41,955 bases of DNA, taken from Prochlorococcus sp. AG-670-O13. GTDB taxonomy: Bacteria > Cyanobacteriota > Cyanobacteriia > PCC-6307 > Cyanobiaceae. Shown piece by piece: positions 29,304 to 39,600 of this stretch. Each line of letters opens with the position of its first letter. The stretch's first letter is position 1. Made by a program: the position numbers and the translations under genes. Location of the stretch: positions 1 through 41,955 of the forward strand of contig QCTB01000007.1 in the NCBI GenBank assembly GCA_003209055.1. The letters run 5' to 3'. The notes below the pieces were generated by a model that saw only the letters and a list, made by a program, of their open reading frames with translations, did no database searches and was not told the DNA's origin.

Positions 29304-30443
29304 ATGAATCATCCTTTTAAGAAAAATGCAAAACTTGTTTTGAGTAACGGTATTACTTTTTCTGGTTATTCATTTGGTGCAGTGGGTTCTATTGTTGGTG
29401 AAATCGTTTTTAATACTGGGATGACTGGTTATCAAGAGGTAATAACTGATCCAAGTTATTTTGGACAGATTCTTACATTTACTTACCCAGAAATTGGAAA
29501 TACGGGAATTAATTTTGAAGATTCAGAATCAAATAATTTAGTCAAGGGTATAGTTGTTCGTAATTACTCAAGCAATAATAGTAATTGGCGATCTCAATTA
29601 AATTTTAATCAATGGCTTATAGATAATAATATTGTTGGAATTTATGGAATTGACACAAGAGCACTCGTTAAAATTTTAAGAGTTAATGGTTCTATGAATG
29701 GATTGATAACTTCTGAAAATAATAATTTGGATACTTGTCTTAATATTATTTCTAATGTTCCGAATATGAAAGGTTTAAATTTAGCAAAAGAAGTTTCTAC
29801 AAAAAGTAATTATTTATGGAAAGAGACTACTAAGACTGATTTTGATAGAAGAGAAAGATTATCTAATAATATAAAAAAATTTAAAATCATCGCAATAGAT
29901 TTTGGCATTAAAAGATCTATTCTTAATAGATTAGTTTCACATGGATGTCAGGTATTAGTTTTGCCTTCTAATTCTACCTTTGATGATGTTTTAGGTCATG
30001 ATCCTGATGGTATATTTTTCTCAAATGGTCCAGGTGATCCTTCTTCAGTTATTGATGGTATTAATTTAGCTAAATCTTTAATAGATTATGGAAAAGTTCC
30101 AATGTTTGGGATTTGTCTTGGTCATCAAATATTTGGTTTGGCATTAGGAGGGGTTACCTATAAATTACCTTTTGGACATCGTGGATTAAATCATCCTTGC
30201 GGCTTAAAAAATAATGTTGAAATAACTAGTCAAAATCATGGTTTTGCTATTGATCCAAATTCTTTATCAAATGCGTGTGTTGAAATAACTCACTTCAATC
30301 TAAACGATAAAACTGTTGCTGGTTTGAAACTGATAAATAAACCTATATTTAGTGTTCAATATCACCCAGAGGCAGGTCCCGGCCCTCATGACTCAGATTA
30401 TTTATTTGAGAAATTTGTTTCCCTAATGTTAGAAAGATGTTGA
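29304..30443 (+). CDS. carA: carbamoyl-phosphate synthase small subunit
   Basis: FNTGMTGYQEVITDPSY, FSNGPGDPS, FGICLGHQ, QYHPEAGPGPHDS. Confidence 0.97.
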   Translation: MNHPFKKNAKLVLSNGITFSGYSFGAVGSIVGEIVFNTGMTGYQEVITDPSYFGQILTFTYPEIGNTGINFEDSESNNLVKGIVVRNYSSNNSNWRSQLNFNQWLIDNNIVGIYGIDTRALVKILRVNGSMNGLITSENNNLDTCLNIISNVPNMKGLNLAKEVSTKSNYLWKETTKTDFDRRERLSNNIKKFKIIAIDFGIKRSILNRLVSHGCQVLVLPSNSTFDDVLGHDPDGIFFSNGPGDPSSVIDGINLAKSLIDYGKVPMFGICLGHQIFGLALGGVTYKLPFGHRGLNHPCGLKNNVEITSQNHGFAIDPNSLSNACVEITHFNLNDKTVAGLKLINKPIFSVQYHPEAGPGPHDSDYLFEKFVSLMLERC

Positions 30444-30506
30444 CATCTTGATCTTTTTTGATTTGATAATTACATTTGATAAATTAATTTTTTTTGGAGG
30501 GACTAA

Positions 30507-30875
30507 ATCATAGAAGATTTCCAAAAGCTAACTGTTTCTTTAAGAGGGAACATCGAAGTAAAGACAAATATTATTGTTTTTACATTTAAGGGGCAATTAG
30601 ACGCATTTTCTGAAAAGCAATTTAAAACCTTTATTACTAATACCCTTAAAAAGGATCCCCTTTCATTTGTCATTGATTTAAGCAAAATAGATTTTCTTGA
30701 TTCATCGGGTTTAGGAGCTTTAGTACAAACTTCTAAAGAATGCGCAAAACTTAAACTAGGTTTTTCTGTCGTTGGCAACTCAAGAGTTGCTCAAACTATA
30801 AAACTTGTTCGACTAGGTGAATTTCTTAATTTGAAAGCTAACCTTGAAGATGCATTAGTCTATTTAAAAAATTGA
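30507..30875 (+). CDS. STAS-domain anti-sigma factor antagonist-like protein with non-ATG/GTG/TTG start (AUC 30507 or AUA 30510)
   Basis: Open frame IEDFQKLTVSLRGNIEVKTNIIVFTFKGQLDAF...FVIDLSKIDFLDSSGLGALVQTSKECAK...LNLKANLEDALVYLKN; GGAGGGA SD at 30496-30502; in-frame TAA at 30504-30506. Confidence 0.85.
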   Translation: MIEDFQKLTVSLRGNIEVKTNIIVFTFKGQLDAFSEKQFKTFITNTLKKDPLSFVIDLSKIDFLDSSGLGALVQTSKECAKLKLGFSVVGNSRVAQTIKLVRLGEFLNLKANLEDALVYLKN

Positions 30876-31264
30876 ATTATTGGATTCAAAATCTTGTCCC
30901 CCATGGTTCTCCAGAAGAGATAGGTGTTATTCAGCTTGCTTGGCTTGGAGATTCAGTTTGGGAGTTGCATCAAAGATTACGCCATGTTCATATTCCACTA
31001 AAATCTAAAGATCTTCATCTTTCAGTTGTTAATGAAGTTAAAGCTGTAGCTCAATCAAAATCATTAGATGACATTGAACATTTGTTAAATACATTTGAAA
31101 TTAATTTAATAAGACGTGCAAGAAATAAAACAAAGAGATTTCCTAAATCTTCAGATCCTGTTATATATTCAAGAGCTACAGGTTTTGAAACTTTGATTGG
31201 TTGGTTATTTCTAAAGGACCCAAAGAGATTGTCGAAAATTTTTGAATACCTAGAGTGTAAATAA
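30872..31264 (+). CDS. mrnC: mini-ribonuclease III-like protein
   Basis: RNase III-like IQLAWLGDSVWELHQRLRHV...VNEVKAVAQS, RRARNKTKRFPKSSD; TTG start overlapping the STAS gene stop. Confidence 0.78.
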   Translation: MNYWIQNLVPHGSPEEIGVIQLAWLGDSVWELHQRLRHVHIPLKSKDLHLSVVNEVKAVAQSKSLDDIEHLLNTFEINLIRRARNKTKRFPKSSDPVIYSRATGFETLIGWLFLKDPKRLSKIFEYLECK

Positions 31265-31276
31265 GGTTATAAAACT

Positions 31277-32347
31277 ATGAAAAACTTTTCAAATAATAAT
31301 TATTCAAAAAAAAATAGTGATAAAGCTAATAGACGATCACAATCAAAAAAAAATTATAGATCTAATAGTTTTAAAGAAAATAGTTTTAAAGAAAATAGTT
31401 TTAAAGAAGATAGTTTTAAATCAATTAAAAATCATTCTTATGAAAGAAATAATTTAAAAAAAAGAGAAGATCTTAAAAGTAACGAACAAAGTTACTTAAG
31501 ATCAAAAGAAAAAAATAATTTTGAATACCCACAAAGAAATTCTTCAAAAATTCCCAATAAACGAAATTATTCGGAAAATATTTCAAATAAATTTCAATCA
31601 AATCTAAATGATAGAAATTTTGATGATTGGATATGGGGTAAACATTCTGTTTTTGCTGCTTTAAATAGCGATCGACCAATTAACAGAGTTTGGTGTACTT
31701 CAGAAATTTACTCTTCAGAAAAATTTTTTTTATTATTAAAGGATCTTAAATCTAAAGGCGTTTTAATAGAAGAGGTTTCTTGGTCTAGATTATCTCAATT
31801 GACATCTGGTGCCGTTCATCAAGGTGTTGCATTACAATTAGCGCCTTCACAAACTATATCTTTAGATAAATTAATTCACATATCTAAAACCAAATCCTCT
31901 AACCCTATTTTTGTAGCCCTGGATGGTATAACAGATCCTCATAATTTAGGAGCTATAATTAGATCTGCAGAAGCGTTTGATTGTAAAGGTATTATTATTC
32001 CGCAAAGAAGATCTGCAGGATTAACTGGAACTGTTGCAAAAGTTGCGACGGGAGCATTAGAACATGTTCCTGTAAGTAGAGTCGTAAATCTAAATAGAGC
32101 AATAGATGAATTAAAGAAAAATGGTTTTCTTATTCTTGGTTTAACTGGAGATGGGCAAGTTCCTATTTCTAAATTTGATGAAAAAGGACCAGTTGTAGTA
32201 ATTATTGGAGCAGAAAACAAAGGAATCTCCTTGCTCACTCAAAAAAAATGTGACTATTTACTTAAAATTCCTTTAAAAGGGAAAACTTCTAGCTTAAATG
32301 CATCAGTAGCTGCAGCTATTTCCTTCTATCATTTATCAAATATTTAG
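31277..32347 (+). CDS. rlmB: SpoU/TrmH-family rRNA 2'-O-methyltransferase (RlmB-like)
   Basis: WGKHSVFAALN, LDGITDPHNLGAIIRSAEAF, VIIGAENKGIS, IPLKGKTSSLNASVAAAI. Confidence 0.9.
   Translation: MKNFSNNNYSKKNSDKANRRSQSKKNYRSNSFKENSFKENSFKEDSFKSIKNHSYERNNLKKREDLKSNEQSYLRSKEKNNFEYPQRNSSKIPNKRNYSENISNKFQSNLNDRNFDDWIWGKHSVFAALNSDRPINRVWCTSEIYSSEKFFLLLKDLKSKGVLIEEVSWSRLSQLTSGAVHQGVALQLAPSQTISLDKLIHISKTKSSNPIFVALDGITDPHNLGAIIRSAEAFDCKGIIIPQRRSAGLTGTVAKVATGALEHVPVSRVVNLNRAIDELKKNGFLILGLTGDGQVPISKFDEKGPVVVIIGAENKGISLLTQKKCDYLLKIPLKGKTSSLNASVAAAISFYHLSNI
31364..31420 (+). repeat. 15-bp tandem repeat (AATAGTTTTAAAGAA), 3 exact copies plus a degenerate 4th
   Basis: Encodes NSFKE-NSFKE-NSFKE-DSFK inside the methyltransferase N-terminal extension. 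Confidence 0.95.
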
Positions 32348-32498
32348 CATAAATCTTAGTCAATATATCGATGGTCATCAATTTTTTATATAGTTATTTC
32401 AATATATTTATTCAATTAATAAAAATATATTGAATTATTACTACAAAATTGTATAGAATTTAACAATAAATTCAGGTCTTTAAAAAGGGCCAAATAAA

Positions 32499-32714
32499 TT
32501 GATTAGAAATTTTGGTAACAAACTTGGTTTAGCCTGGTGGGCAAAAGTTGATACAGAAAGTCCTTCTGCAACTTATTGGTATGGTCCATTTCTTACAAAG
32601 CGCAGCTTAAATGAGAATTTAAAAAAATTTCTTAATGATCTTTCTGATGAGGGTTCTAAGAATATAAAACATAGTATTGTTAGATGTAAGAAAGAAGAAC
32701 CTTTAACTGTTTGA
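32499..32714 (+). CDS. DUF1816-like small protein
   Basis: LAWWAKVDTESPSATYWYGPF...ENLKKFLNDLSDEG pattern; TTG start. Confidence 0.65.
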   Translation: MIRNFGNKLGLAWWAKVDTESPSATYWYGPFLTKRSLNENLKKFLNDLSDEGSKNIKHSIVRCKKEEPLTV

Positions 32715-32747
32715 TAACTAAATTAATCTAAACAACTTAATTCTAAT

Positions 32748-34202
32748 ATGAACTTTAATTCTTTTCGAACGGAAATTAATAGTGGAAATGCTTCAGTTAA
32801 AGAATTAGTTAATGAATTTTTTCTCAAAATTGAATCAATTAACCCTAAAATCAATGCTTACACGTGCTTAACGAAAAATATTGCTAATTATCAATCCGAA
32901 AAAATTGATAAATTAATCAGAGATAAAATAGAACTTCCTCCACTAGCAGGAGTACCCATAGCTATTAAAGATAATATTTGTACTAAAGGGGTGGTAACTT
33001 CTTGTTCAAGCAAAATGTTAAAAGAATTTGTTTCTCCATACGAGTCATCTTCCTCAGGTAAATTATGGTCATCTGGAGGAATTTGCTTAGGGAAAACTAA
33101 TTTAGATGAATTTGCCATGGGAAGTTCTACTGAGACTTCTATATTTGGTCCAACCTCTAATCCTTGGGATATAAATAGAGTTCCAGGCGGTAGTTCTGGT
33201 GGAAGTGCTGCAGCAGTATCAGCTGGCTTGTGTTTAGCTGCTATTGGATCAGATACTGGTGGGTCCATAAGGCAACCTGCATCCTTTTGTGGCGTAGTAG
33301 GCTTGAAACCTACCTACGGAAGAGTTAGTAGATGGGGTTTAATTGCATTTGCAAGTTCTCTAGATCAAATAGGTCCAATTACAAATACTGTCTCAGATGC
33401 TGCTGAAATTCTTCATTCCATCTCTGGTAAGGACCCTCTTGATTCGACATGTCTCGATAAACCAGTACCTAATTATTTATCAGATTTAGATAAATCTATC
33501 AAAGGTATAAAAATAGGCATTATTGAAGAATGTTTTAATCATCCAGGTCTTGATCCTGAAGTTAAGGAATCAGTTCTATCTAGTGTAGAGAGATTTCAAT
33601 CATTGGGTGCTGAAATTTATGATATAAAATGTCCTAGATTTAATGATGGAATTGCGACTTATTATGTAATTGCTCCATGTGAAGCTTCAGCTAATTTAGC
33701 CAGATATGATGGTGTTAAATATGGATATAGATCTGATAGTAACTCTAATTTATTAGAGATGACATCTAAGAGTAGAGCCGAAGGTTTTGGGGATGAAGTA
33801 CAAAGAAGGATTTTGATTGGTACATATGCTTTATCTGCGGGATATAGTGATGCATATTACAAAAAAGCCCAGAGAGTAAGAACCTTAATAAGAAATGATT
33901 TTGATACCGCTTTTAATAAAGTTGATGTTTTACTAACACCCACATGCCCTACTACTGCATTTTTAAAAGGGGATTTCGTTAATGATCCCTTGTCTATGTA
34001 TTTGTCAGACCTTTTAACTGTTCCGGTTAATCTTGCTGGTCTTCCAGCTATTAGTATTCCATGTGGTTTTGATAAAAAAGGGTTACCCATTGGTCTTCAA
34101 TTAATCGGTAATGTTTTGCAGGAGGATCGTATATTGAACGTTGCTAATATCTTTGAAAAGGAATCTCAGGTCATGAAGAATAAACCTAATATTGAAATTT
34201 GA
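32748..34202 (+). CDS. gatA: Asp-tRNA(Asn)/Glu-tRNA(Gln) amidotransferase subunit A
   Basis: Amidase signature: [57 protein letters not shown]. Confidence 0.97.
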   Translation: MNFNSFRTEINSGNASVKELVNEFFLKIESINPKINAYTCLTKNIANYQSEKIDKLIRDKIELPPLAGVPIAIKDNICTKGVVTSCSSKMLKEFVSPYESSSSGKLWSSGGICLGKTNLDEFAMGSSTETSIFGPTSNPWDINRVPGGSSGGSAAAVSAGLCLAAIGSDTGGSIRQPASFCGVVGLKPTYGRVSRWGLIAFASSLDQIGPITNTVSDAAEILHSISGKDPLDSTCLDKPVPNYLSDLDKSIKGIKIGIIEECFNHPGLDPEVKESVLSSVERFQSLGAEIYDIKCPRFNDGIATYYVIAPCEASANLARYDGVKYGYRSDSNSNLLEMTSKSRAEGFGDEVQRRILIGTYALSAGYSDAYYKKAQRVRTLIRNDFDTAFNKVDVLLTPTCPTTAFLKGDFVNDPLSMYLSDLLTVPVNLAGLPAISIPCGFDKKGLPIGLQLIGNVLQEDRILNVANIFEKESQVMKNKPNIEI

Positions 34203-34280
34203 ATTAATAATTAATTTGTATGATTAATATATAGAATTTTTAGAATTATTCTCTATCTTGTAGATATAGATTCGTAAAAT

Positions 34281-37200
34281 ATGGGATTTATTCCACTTCA
34301 TAATCATAGTGATTACAGTCTCCTAGATGGAGCAAGTCAAGTATCGCAAATAGTCGATAGGGCTTCTGAACTTGGAATGGATTCAATTGCTTTGACTGAT
34401 CATGGCGTTATGTATGGTGTTCTGGATTTAGTAAAAAAATGTAAAGATAGAGGTCTAAAACCAATTATTGGGAATGAAATGTATATCATCAATGGTTCAA
34501 TTGATGATCCTCAACCAAAGAAGGAAAAAAGATACCACCTAGTAGTATTAGCAAAAAATCACACAGGTTATAAAAATCTTGTAAAACTAACTACAATTAG
34601 TCATCTCAACGGGATGAGGGGTAGAGGTATATTTTCTAGGCCTTGTATTGATAAATCTCTATTAGAAAAATATAAAGAGGGACTTATTATTTCAACAGCA
34701 TGTTTAGGCGGCGAAATTCCTCAAGCAATTTTAAAAGGAAGGGTTGATGTTGCTGAGAATATTGCTTTTTGGTATAAAAAATTATTAGGAGATGATTTTT
34801 ATCTGGAAATACAAGATCATGGATCTATTGAAGATCGGATTGTAAATGTTGAATTAATAAGAATCGGTAAAAAATACCAAATTAAAGTTATTGCTACTAA
34901 TGACGCTCACTATATCTCAAACATGGATGTCGAAGCACATGATGCATTACTTTGTGTTCTTACCGGGAAATTAATAAGTGATGAGAAGAGATTGAGATAT
35001 ACAGGTACAGAATACATCAAAAGCGAGAACGAAATGCTCAAACTATTTAATGATCATATAGATAAGGAGTCTATAAAAGAAGCCATAAATAACACTGTTG
35101 AGGTTTCACAAAAGATTGAACAATTTGAGTTGTTCGGCACTTATAGAATGCCTAAATTTCCTTTACAAGAAAATCAAGACTCTTTAGCTTTCTTGATAAA
35201 AATATCCAAGGAGGGTCTTTTAAATAGACTTAACAAAACAAATCTTGATGATGTTGATGAGATTTATATTAAAAGATTATCTTCAGAATTAAAAATAATT
35301 AATGACATGGGATTTCCAGATTATTTTTTAGTCGTTTGGGATTATATAAAATTTGCTAGAGATAATTCTATACCTGTTGGACCTGGGAGAGGATCTGCCG
35401 CTGGTTCATTAGTAGCATATGCTCTTCAAATCACTAACATTGATCCTGTTAAACATGGATTGTTATTTGAGAGATTTCTAAACCCGGCAAGGAAATCTAT
35501 GCCTGATATTGATACCGATTTTTGTATTGCTAGGAGAAATGAAGTTATTGATTATGTAACCAACAGATATGGCGAAGATAAAGTTGCTCAAATAATTACT
35601 TTTAATAAAATGACATCAAAAGCTGTATTAAAGGATGTTGCAAGAGTTCTAGATATTCCCTACGGAGAATCGGATAAGCTAGCTAAGTTAATACCAGTTG
35701 TAAGAGGAAAGCCATATAAGTTGAATGAAATGATTGATAAGAAATCTCCAAGTCCTGAATTTAGAGATAAATATTTGAAAGATAATAAGGTCAGAAGATG
35801 GGTTGATTTGGCATTAAGAATTGAAGGGACAAATAAAACATATGGTGTTCATGCAGCCGGAGTTGTAATAGCATCTGAGCCTTTAGACTTGCTTGTACCT
35901 CTTCAAAGGAATAATGAAGGACAAATAATTACCCAATATTCTATGGATGACATAGAATCTCTTGGTTTATTGAAAATGGACTTCTTAGGCCTTAAAAATC
36001 TCACAATGATTGATAAGACTATTTCTTTAATAGAATCCTCAACAGGAAAAAAAATCAATATAGATGAATTACCTCCAAATGATAATAAAACTTTTGATCT
36101 TATCGGAAGAGGAGATCTAGAAGGTATATTTCAACTAGAATCTTCCGGGATGAAACAAGTTGTTAAAGATTTTAAGCCAAATTCTCTTGAAGATATTTCT
36201 TCTATTTTAGCCCTCTACAGACCTGGTCCACTAGATGCAGGTCTCATTCCTAAGTTTATCAATAGAAAAAATGGTAGCGAAAAAATAGATTTCCCCCATC
36301 CATTCATTGAATCAATTCTTACTGAAACCTACGGGATAATGGTTTATCAAGAGCAAATTATGAAAATTGCTCAAGATTTAGCAGGCTACTCTCTCGGCGA
36401 GGCTGATTTACTACGAAGAGCAATGGGAAAAAAGAAAGTATCTGAGATGGTTAAGCATCGTAATATTTTTATTGAGGGTTCCTGTAAGAAAGGAGTAGAT
36501 AAAAAAATTGCTAATGATCTATTTGATCAAATGGTTTTATTCGCTGAATATTGTTTTAATAAAAGTCATTCCACCGCATATGGAGCAGTTACTTACCAAA
36601 CAGCATTTTTAAAAGCCCATTTCCCCGTTGCGTATATGGCTTCTCTACTTACTGTTAATTCTGGTTCTAGCGATAAAATGCAGAGATATATTTCTAATTG
36701 CTATTCAATGGGGATCGAAGTTATTTCTCCAAGTATTAATTTATCTGGTATTGACTTTACGGTTAAAAAGGATCAAATTTTATTTGGATTGTCTGCAATC
36801 AAAAATCTAGGAGATTCAGCGATAAAAAATATAATTGATAATCGAAACAAATTTGGAAGTTTTAATTCCTTTTCTAACTTATGTGATCGTTTGCCTTCTA
36901 ATATCTTAAACAAAAGAAATCTAGAGTCTTTAATTCATTGTGGAGCCCTTGATGAATTTTCTGACAATAATAATAGAGCTCAACTATTCTCCGATCTTGA
37001 ATATGTAATGGAGTGGGCGAACTCTCGAAATCGTGATCGTCTTTCTGGACAAGGTAACCTATTTGACTCCATTGGTAATGATAAAAATGATGAATTTTCT
37101 TTGTCTCAAAGAACTAAAGTTGAAGATTATTCATTAATTGAAAAGCTTAAATTAGAAAAGCAGCTTTTAGGATTCTATTTATCCGATCATCCTTTAAAAC

Positions 37201-37778
37201 ATCTGGCAAAACCCGCTAAATTGGTTTCTCCTATAAGCATTACGGATTTAGAAGACTCTCAGGATAGAGCTAAAGTTTCCTTAGTTGGAATGATTCCTGA
37301 ATTAAAGCAAATTACGACAAGAAAAGGAGATAGAATGGCTATTGTACAATTAGAAGATCTCTCTGGAAATTGTGAGGCCATAGTATTCCCAAAAACATAT
37401 AGCAGATTATCTGAATTTCTTCTAACTGATACCAGACTTTTAGTTTGGGGGACTATTGATAAAAAGAGTGATAAGACACAATTAATTATTGATGATTGTA
37501 GAGAAATTGATAACTTAAAATTACTTGTAATTGACCTGGATAGTTCCCAAGCTTCTGATATAAGAATTCAAAATATGATAAGAGATTGCTTAGTTAAATT
37601 CAAACCTGATAGAGATAAATGTGGAATTAAGATTCCAGTATTAGCTGCAGTTAAAAATAATGATTCTGTAACTTATGTTAAGTTTGGTGATCAGTTTTGT
37701 GTTGGAGATATTCAAGGAGTATCTAAATTACTTACAGAAAAATCCTTCCAGGTCAATTTGAAATCTTTAGTTAATTGA
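34281..37778 (+). CDS. dnaE: DNA polymerase III alpha subunit (single, unsplit)
   Basis: PHP domain HNHSDYSLLDGAS, GPGRGSAAGSLVAYAL, PDIDTDFC, 1165 aa. Confidence 0.98.
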   Translation: MGFIPLHNHSDYSLLDGASQVSQIVDRASELGMDSIALTDHGVMYGVLDLVKKCKDRGLKPIIGNEMYIINGSIDDPQPKKEKRYHLVVLAKNHTGYKNLVKLTTISHLNGMRGRGIFSRPCIDKSLLEKYKEGLIISTACLGGEIPQAILKGRVDVAENIAFWYKKLLGDDFYLEIQDHGSIEDRIVNVELIRIGKKYQIKVIATNDAHYISNMDVEAHDALLCVLTGKLISDEKRLRYTGTEYIKSENEMLKLFNDHIDKESIKEAINNTVEVSQKIEQFELFGTYRMPKFPLQENQDSLAFLIKISKEGLLNRLNKTNLDDVDEIYIKRLSSELKIINDMGFPDYFLVVWDYIKFARDNSIPVGPGRGSAAGSLVAYALQITNIDPVKHGLLFERFLNPARKSMPDIDTDFCIARRNEVIDYVTNRYGEDKVAQIITFNKMTSKAVLKDVARVLDIPYGESDKLAKLIPVVRGKPYKLNEMIDKKSPSPEFRDKYLKDNKVRRWVDLALRIEGTNKTYGVHAAGVVIASEPLDLLVPLQRNNEGQIITQYSMDDIESLGLLKMDFLGLKNLTMIDKTISLIESSTGKKINIDELPPNDNKTFDLIGRGDLEGIFQLESSGMKQVVKDFKPNSLEDISSILALYRPGPLDAGLIPKFINRKNGSEKIDFPHPFIESILTETYGIMVYQEQIMKIAQDLAGYSLGEADLLRRAMGKKKVSEMVKHRNIFIEGSCKKGVDKKIANDLFDQMVLFAEYCFNKSHSTAYGAVTYQTAFLKAHFPVAYMASLLTVNSGSSDKMQRYISNCYSMGIEVISPSINLSGIDFTVKKDQILFGLSAIKNLGDSAIKNIIDNRNKFGSFNSFSNLCDRLPSNILNKRNLESLIHCGALDEFSDNNNRAQLFSDLEYVMEWANSRNRDRLSGQGNLFDSIGNDKNDEFSLSQRTKVEDYSLIEKLKLEKQLLGFYLSDHPLKHLAKPAKLVSPISITDLEDSQDRAKVSLVGMIPELKQITTRKGDRMAIVQLEDLSGNCEAIVFPKTYSRLSEFLLTDTRLLVWGTIDKKSDKTQLIIDDCREIDNLKLLVIDLDSSQASDIRIQNMIRDCLVKFKPDRDKCGIKIPVLAAVKNNDSVTYVKFGDQFCVGDIQGVSKLLTEKSFQVNLKSLVN

Positions 37779-37779
37779 T

Positions 37780-38226
37780 TTACTTTTTTTCATCAAAGTT
37801 TTGAGATGCAGGCTTGAAAGCGGCCTTTGCCCTTTCAATATTTAATGGTATGTTTTCTATACCAAAAAAACTTCCAGGTTCTTTATCCCAACTCGCTGAC
37901 AATATCCCAAAACTCAGTCCCCCAAGTCCTAACAAAAAGAATAATGCCGAAATCGCAATTGTTGAAGATGGAGGTATTTCAGCAATATTTCTTGTGACAA
38001 TTATATAACTTACAACAAATACTGACATACCCATAACTGTTGGAATTCCTGCTGTAAAAAAAATTCTTTTTGCCATCCTGTCAGCAACATATTTTGGGAT
38101 GCCATTTGATTGTTTCTTCTTAGGATTTAATATTGGAGCTTTTTTTTCAATATTTCTAAAAGCATCACTTTCTGCTATTTTTTTCTTTTTAGTAAAATTT
38201 TTCTTTTTGGCCTGTTTTTTTTTCAT
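37780..38226 (-). CDS. PAM68-like (DUF3464) membrane protein
   Basis: Basic N-terminus, GIPKYVADRMAKRIFFTAGIPTVMGMSVFVVSYIIV, second TM, WDKEPGSFFGIENIPLN. Confidence 0.75.
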   Translation of the reverse strand: MKKKQAKKKNFTKKKKIAESDAFRNIEKKAPILNPKKKQSNGIPKYVADRMAKRIFFTAGIPTVMGMSVFVVSYIIVTRNIAEIPPSSTIAISALFFLLGLGGLSFGILSASWDKEPGSFFGIENIPLNIERAKAAFKPASQNFDEKK

Positions 38227-38235
38227 TAATGGAAT

Positions 38236-38505
38236 TCATCCTCTGATTCCAATCTTTTTAATAAGATCTTGATAGTTTTTAGGATTTTTACCTTTAATGT
38301 ATGAAAGTAACCTTTTTCTTTTTCCTATCATTTTTAATAAGCCTTGTCTTGAGGCATAATCATGAATATTACCTTGAAGATGATCACTTAATTTTGATAT
38401 TCTCTCAGAGAGCATAGCAACTTGAACCTCAACAGATCCAGTATCTGTAGCATGCACTTGATGCGATTCAATAAGTTTTTGTTTTTCTGCTGTATCTAGT
38501 GTCAT
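38236..38505 (-). CDS. rpsO: 30S ribosomal protein S15
   Basis: [36 protein letters not shown]; start at the internal ATG 38505. Confidence 0.97.
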   Translation of the reverse strand: MTLDTAEKQKLIESHQVHATDTGSVEVQVAMLSERISKLSDHLQGNIHDYASRQGLLKMIGKRKRLLSYIKGKNPKNYQDLIKKIGIRG

Positions 38506-38556
38506 TAAATTTATCAACTTAATAATATTTTACTACTTTATTGGCCTAAATTACTA

Positions 38557-39225
38557 CTAATGTCTATCTAAATAATTCATAGCTTGTTTTAATAAATTTT
38601 CAAAAGAAATATTATCATTTTCAATGTTCAAATTTTTATTATTTTCAATATCATTAATAAGCTTAGGAAATAGGTTCCTAATATCCTTCTTAGGATAATT
38701 TAGAGACTGAAGTGTTAATTCAATATCTTTAAAAATTGAATTTAATTCTTTATTTTCGCTTAGAAAATTACTTTTATCCAAATTTTCTTTTTCGACTTGC
38801 ATATTCATTACCTTACTTTTTAATTCAAGAATTATTCGGTCTGTCATCTTTTGTCCAATTCCTTGAACAGAACTAATCGACTTTTTGTCATTATTAGTTA
38901 TGGCATATATTATTTGATTCAAGGAAAATTTATTTAATAAAGACATACCTATTTGAGAACCAAGACCCTTAATATTTAAAATTTGATTAAAGAAATCTCT
39001 TTGATCCTTCAATGTAAAACCAAAAAGCATATCAGAATCTTCTTTTTTTATATGTTTTAACCATAGAATAATTTCGTTTTCTGAAGTTTTACTTTTGTCA
39101 ATATCTAAGATAACTGATTCTAATGTCTGAATTTCGTAACCTAATCCCTGACAGTTTATTAAAATATAAAATTTATTATTAGTTTGCCATGAACTTACTA
39201 ATTCTCCCTTTATCCAACTAATCAA
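38557..39225 (-). CDS. ruvA: Holliday junction DNA helicase subunit RuvA
   Basis: MISWIKGELVSSW, NIKGLGSQIGMSLL, VQGIGQKMTDRIILELKSK (HhH motifs). Confidence 0.93.
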   Translation of the reverse strand: MISWIKGELVSSWQTNNKFYILINCQGLGYEIQTLESVILDIDKSKTSENEIILWLKHIKKEDSDMLFGFTLKDQRDFFNQILNIKGLGSQIGMSLLNKFSLNQIIYAITNNDKKSISSVQGIGQKMTDRIILELKSKVMNMQVEKENLDKSNFLSENKELNSIFKDIELTLQSLNYPKKDIRNLFPKLINDIENNKNLNIENDNISFENLLKQAMNYLDRH

Positions 39226-39576
39226 TTATCCACCATCCACTTGGCATCCTATAAGAGCTCCTGCTGTACCTCCAGCTGGAACCGCCCAGAATCTATCTTT
39301 CCCTCTGGATGAAGAAAGAGCTAATCCTGCACCTAAGAGTCCTCCTATTACTGAACCCTCACTACAATCATTATCATCAATATTTTGGGCTTTTTCTCCT
39401 CCACAAGGAATTTCTACATCAATTTCATAATTTCTTACATAGCCAGGACTTGATTTTGTTCCAGGAATATATTCTTCTCTATATTCTGTCCTAGTACATG
39501 TTACAGATTTAGGAGTTGATGCTTTAACTTGTAAAAATGGATAAAAACTGAAAAGAGCTAATAAGAAAAACTTCAT
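39226..39576 (-). CDS. secreted/envelope protein with glycine-zipper-like C-terminus
   Basis: Signal peptide; GSVIGGLLGAGLALSSSRGKDRFWAVPAGGTAGALIGCQ. Confidence 0.65.
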   Translation of the reverse strand: MKFFLLALFSFYPFLQVKASTPKSVTCTRTEYREEYIPGTKSSPGYVRNYEIDVEIPCGGEKAQNIDDNDCSEGSVIGGLLGAGLALSSSRGKDRFWAVPAGGTAGALIGCQVDGG

Positions 39577-39600
39577 TACATTGTTAGTTTTTTTATTATT

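Noticed and set aside
30503-30778. Minus-strand 91-aa ORF
   Set aside because: Antisense to the STAS-domain gene, which has recognisable family motifs on the plus strand
31939-32238. Minus-strand 99-aa ORF
   Set aside because: Antisense shadow of the SpoU methyltransferase domain
32891-33268. Minus-strand 125-aa ORF
   Set aside because: Antisense shadow of gatA
34281-37778. Checked dnaE for an intein or split-gene signature, as in other cyanobacteria
   Set aside because: The frame is continuous with normal motif order and length (1165 aa); no intein visible
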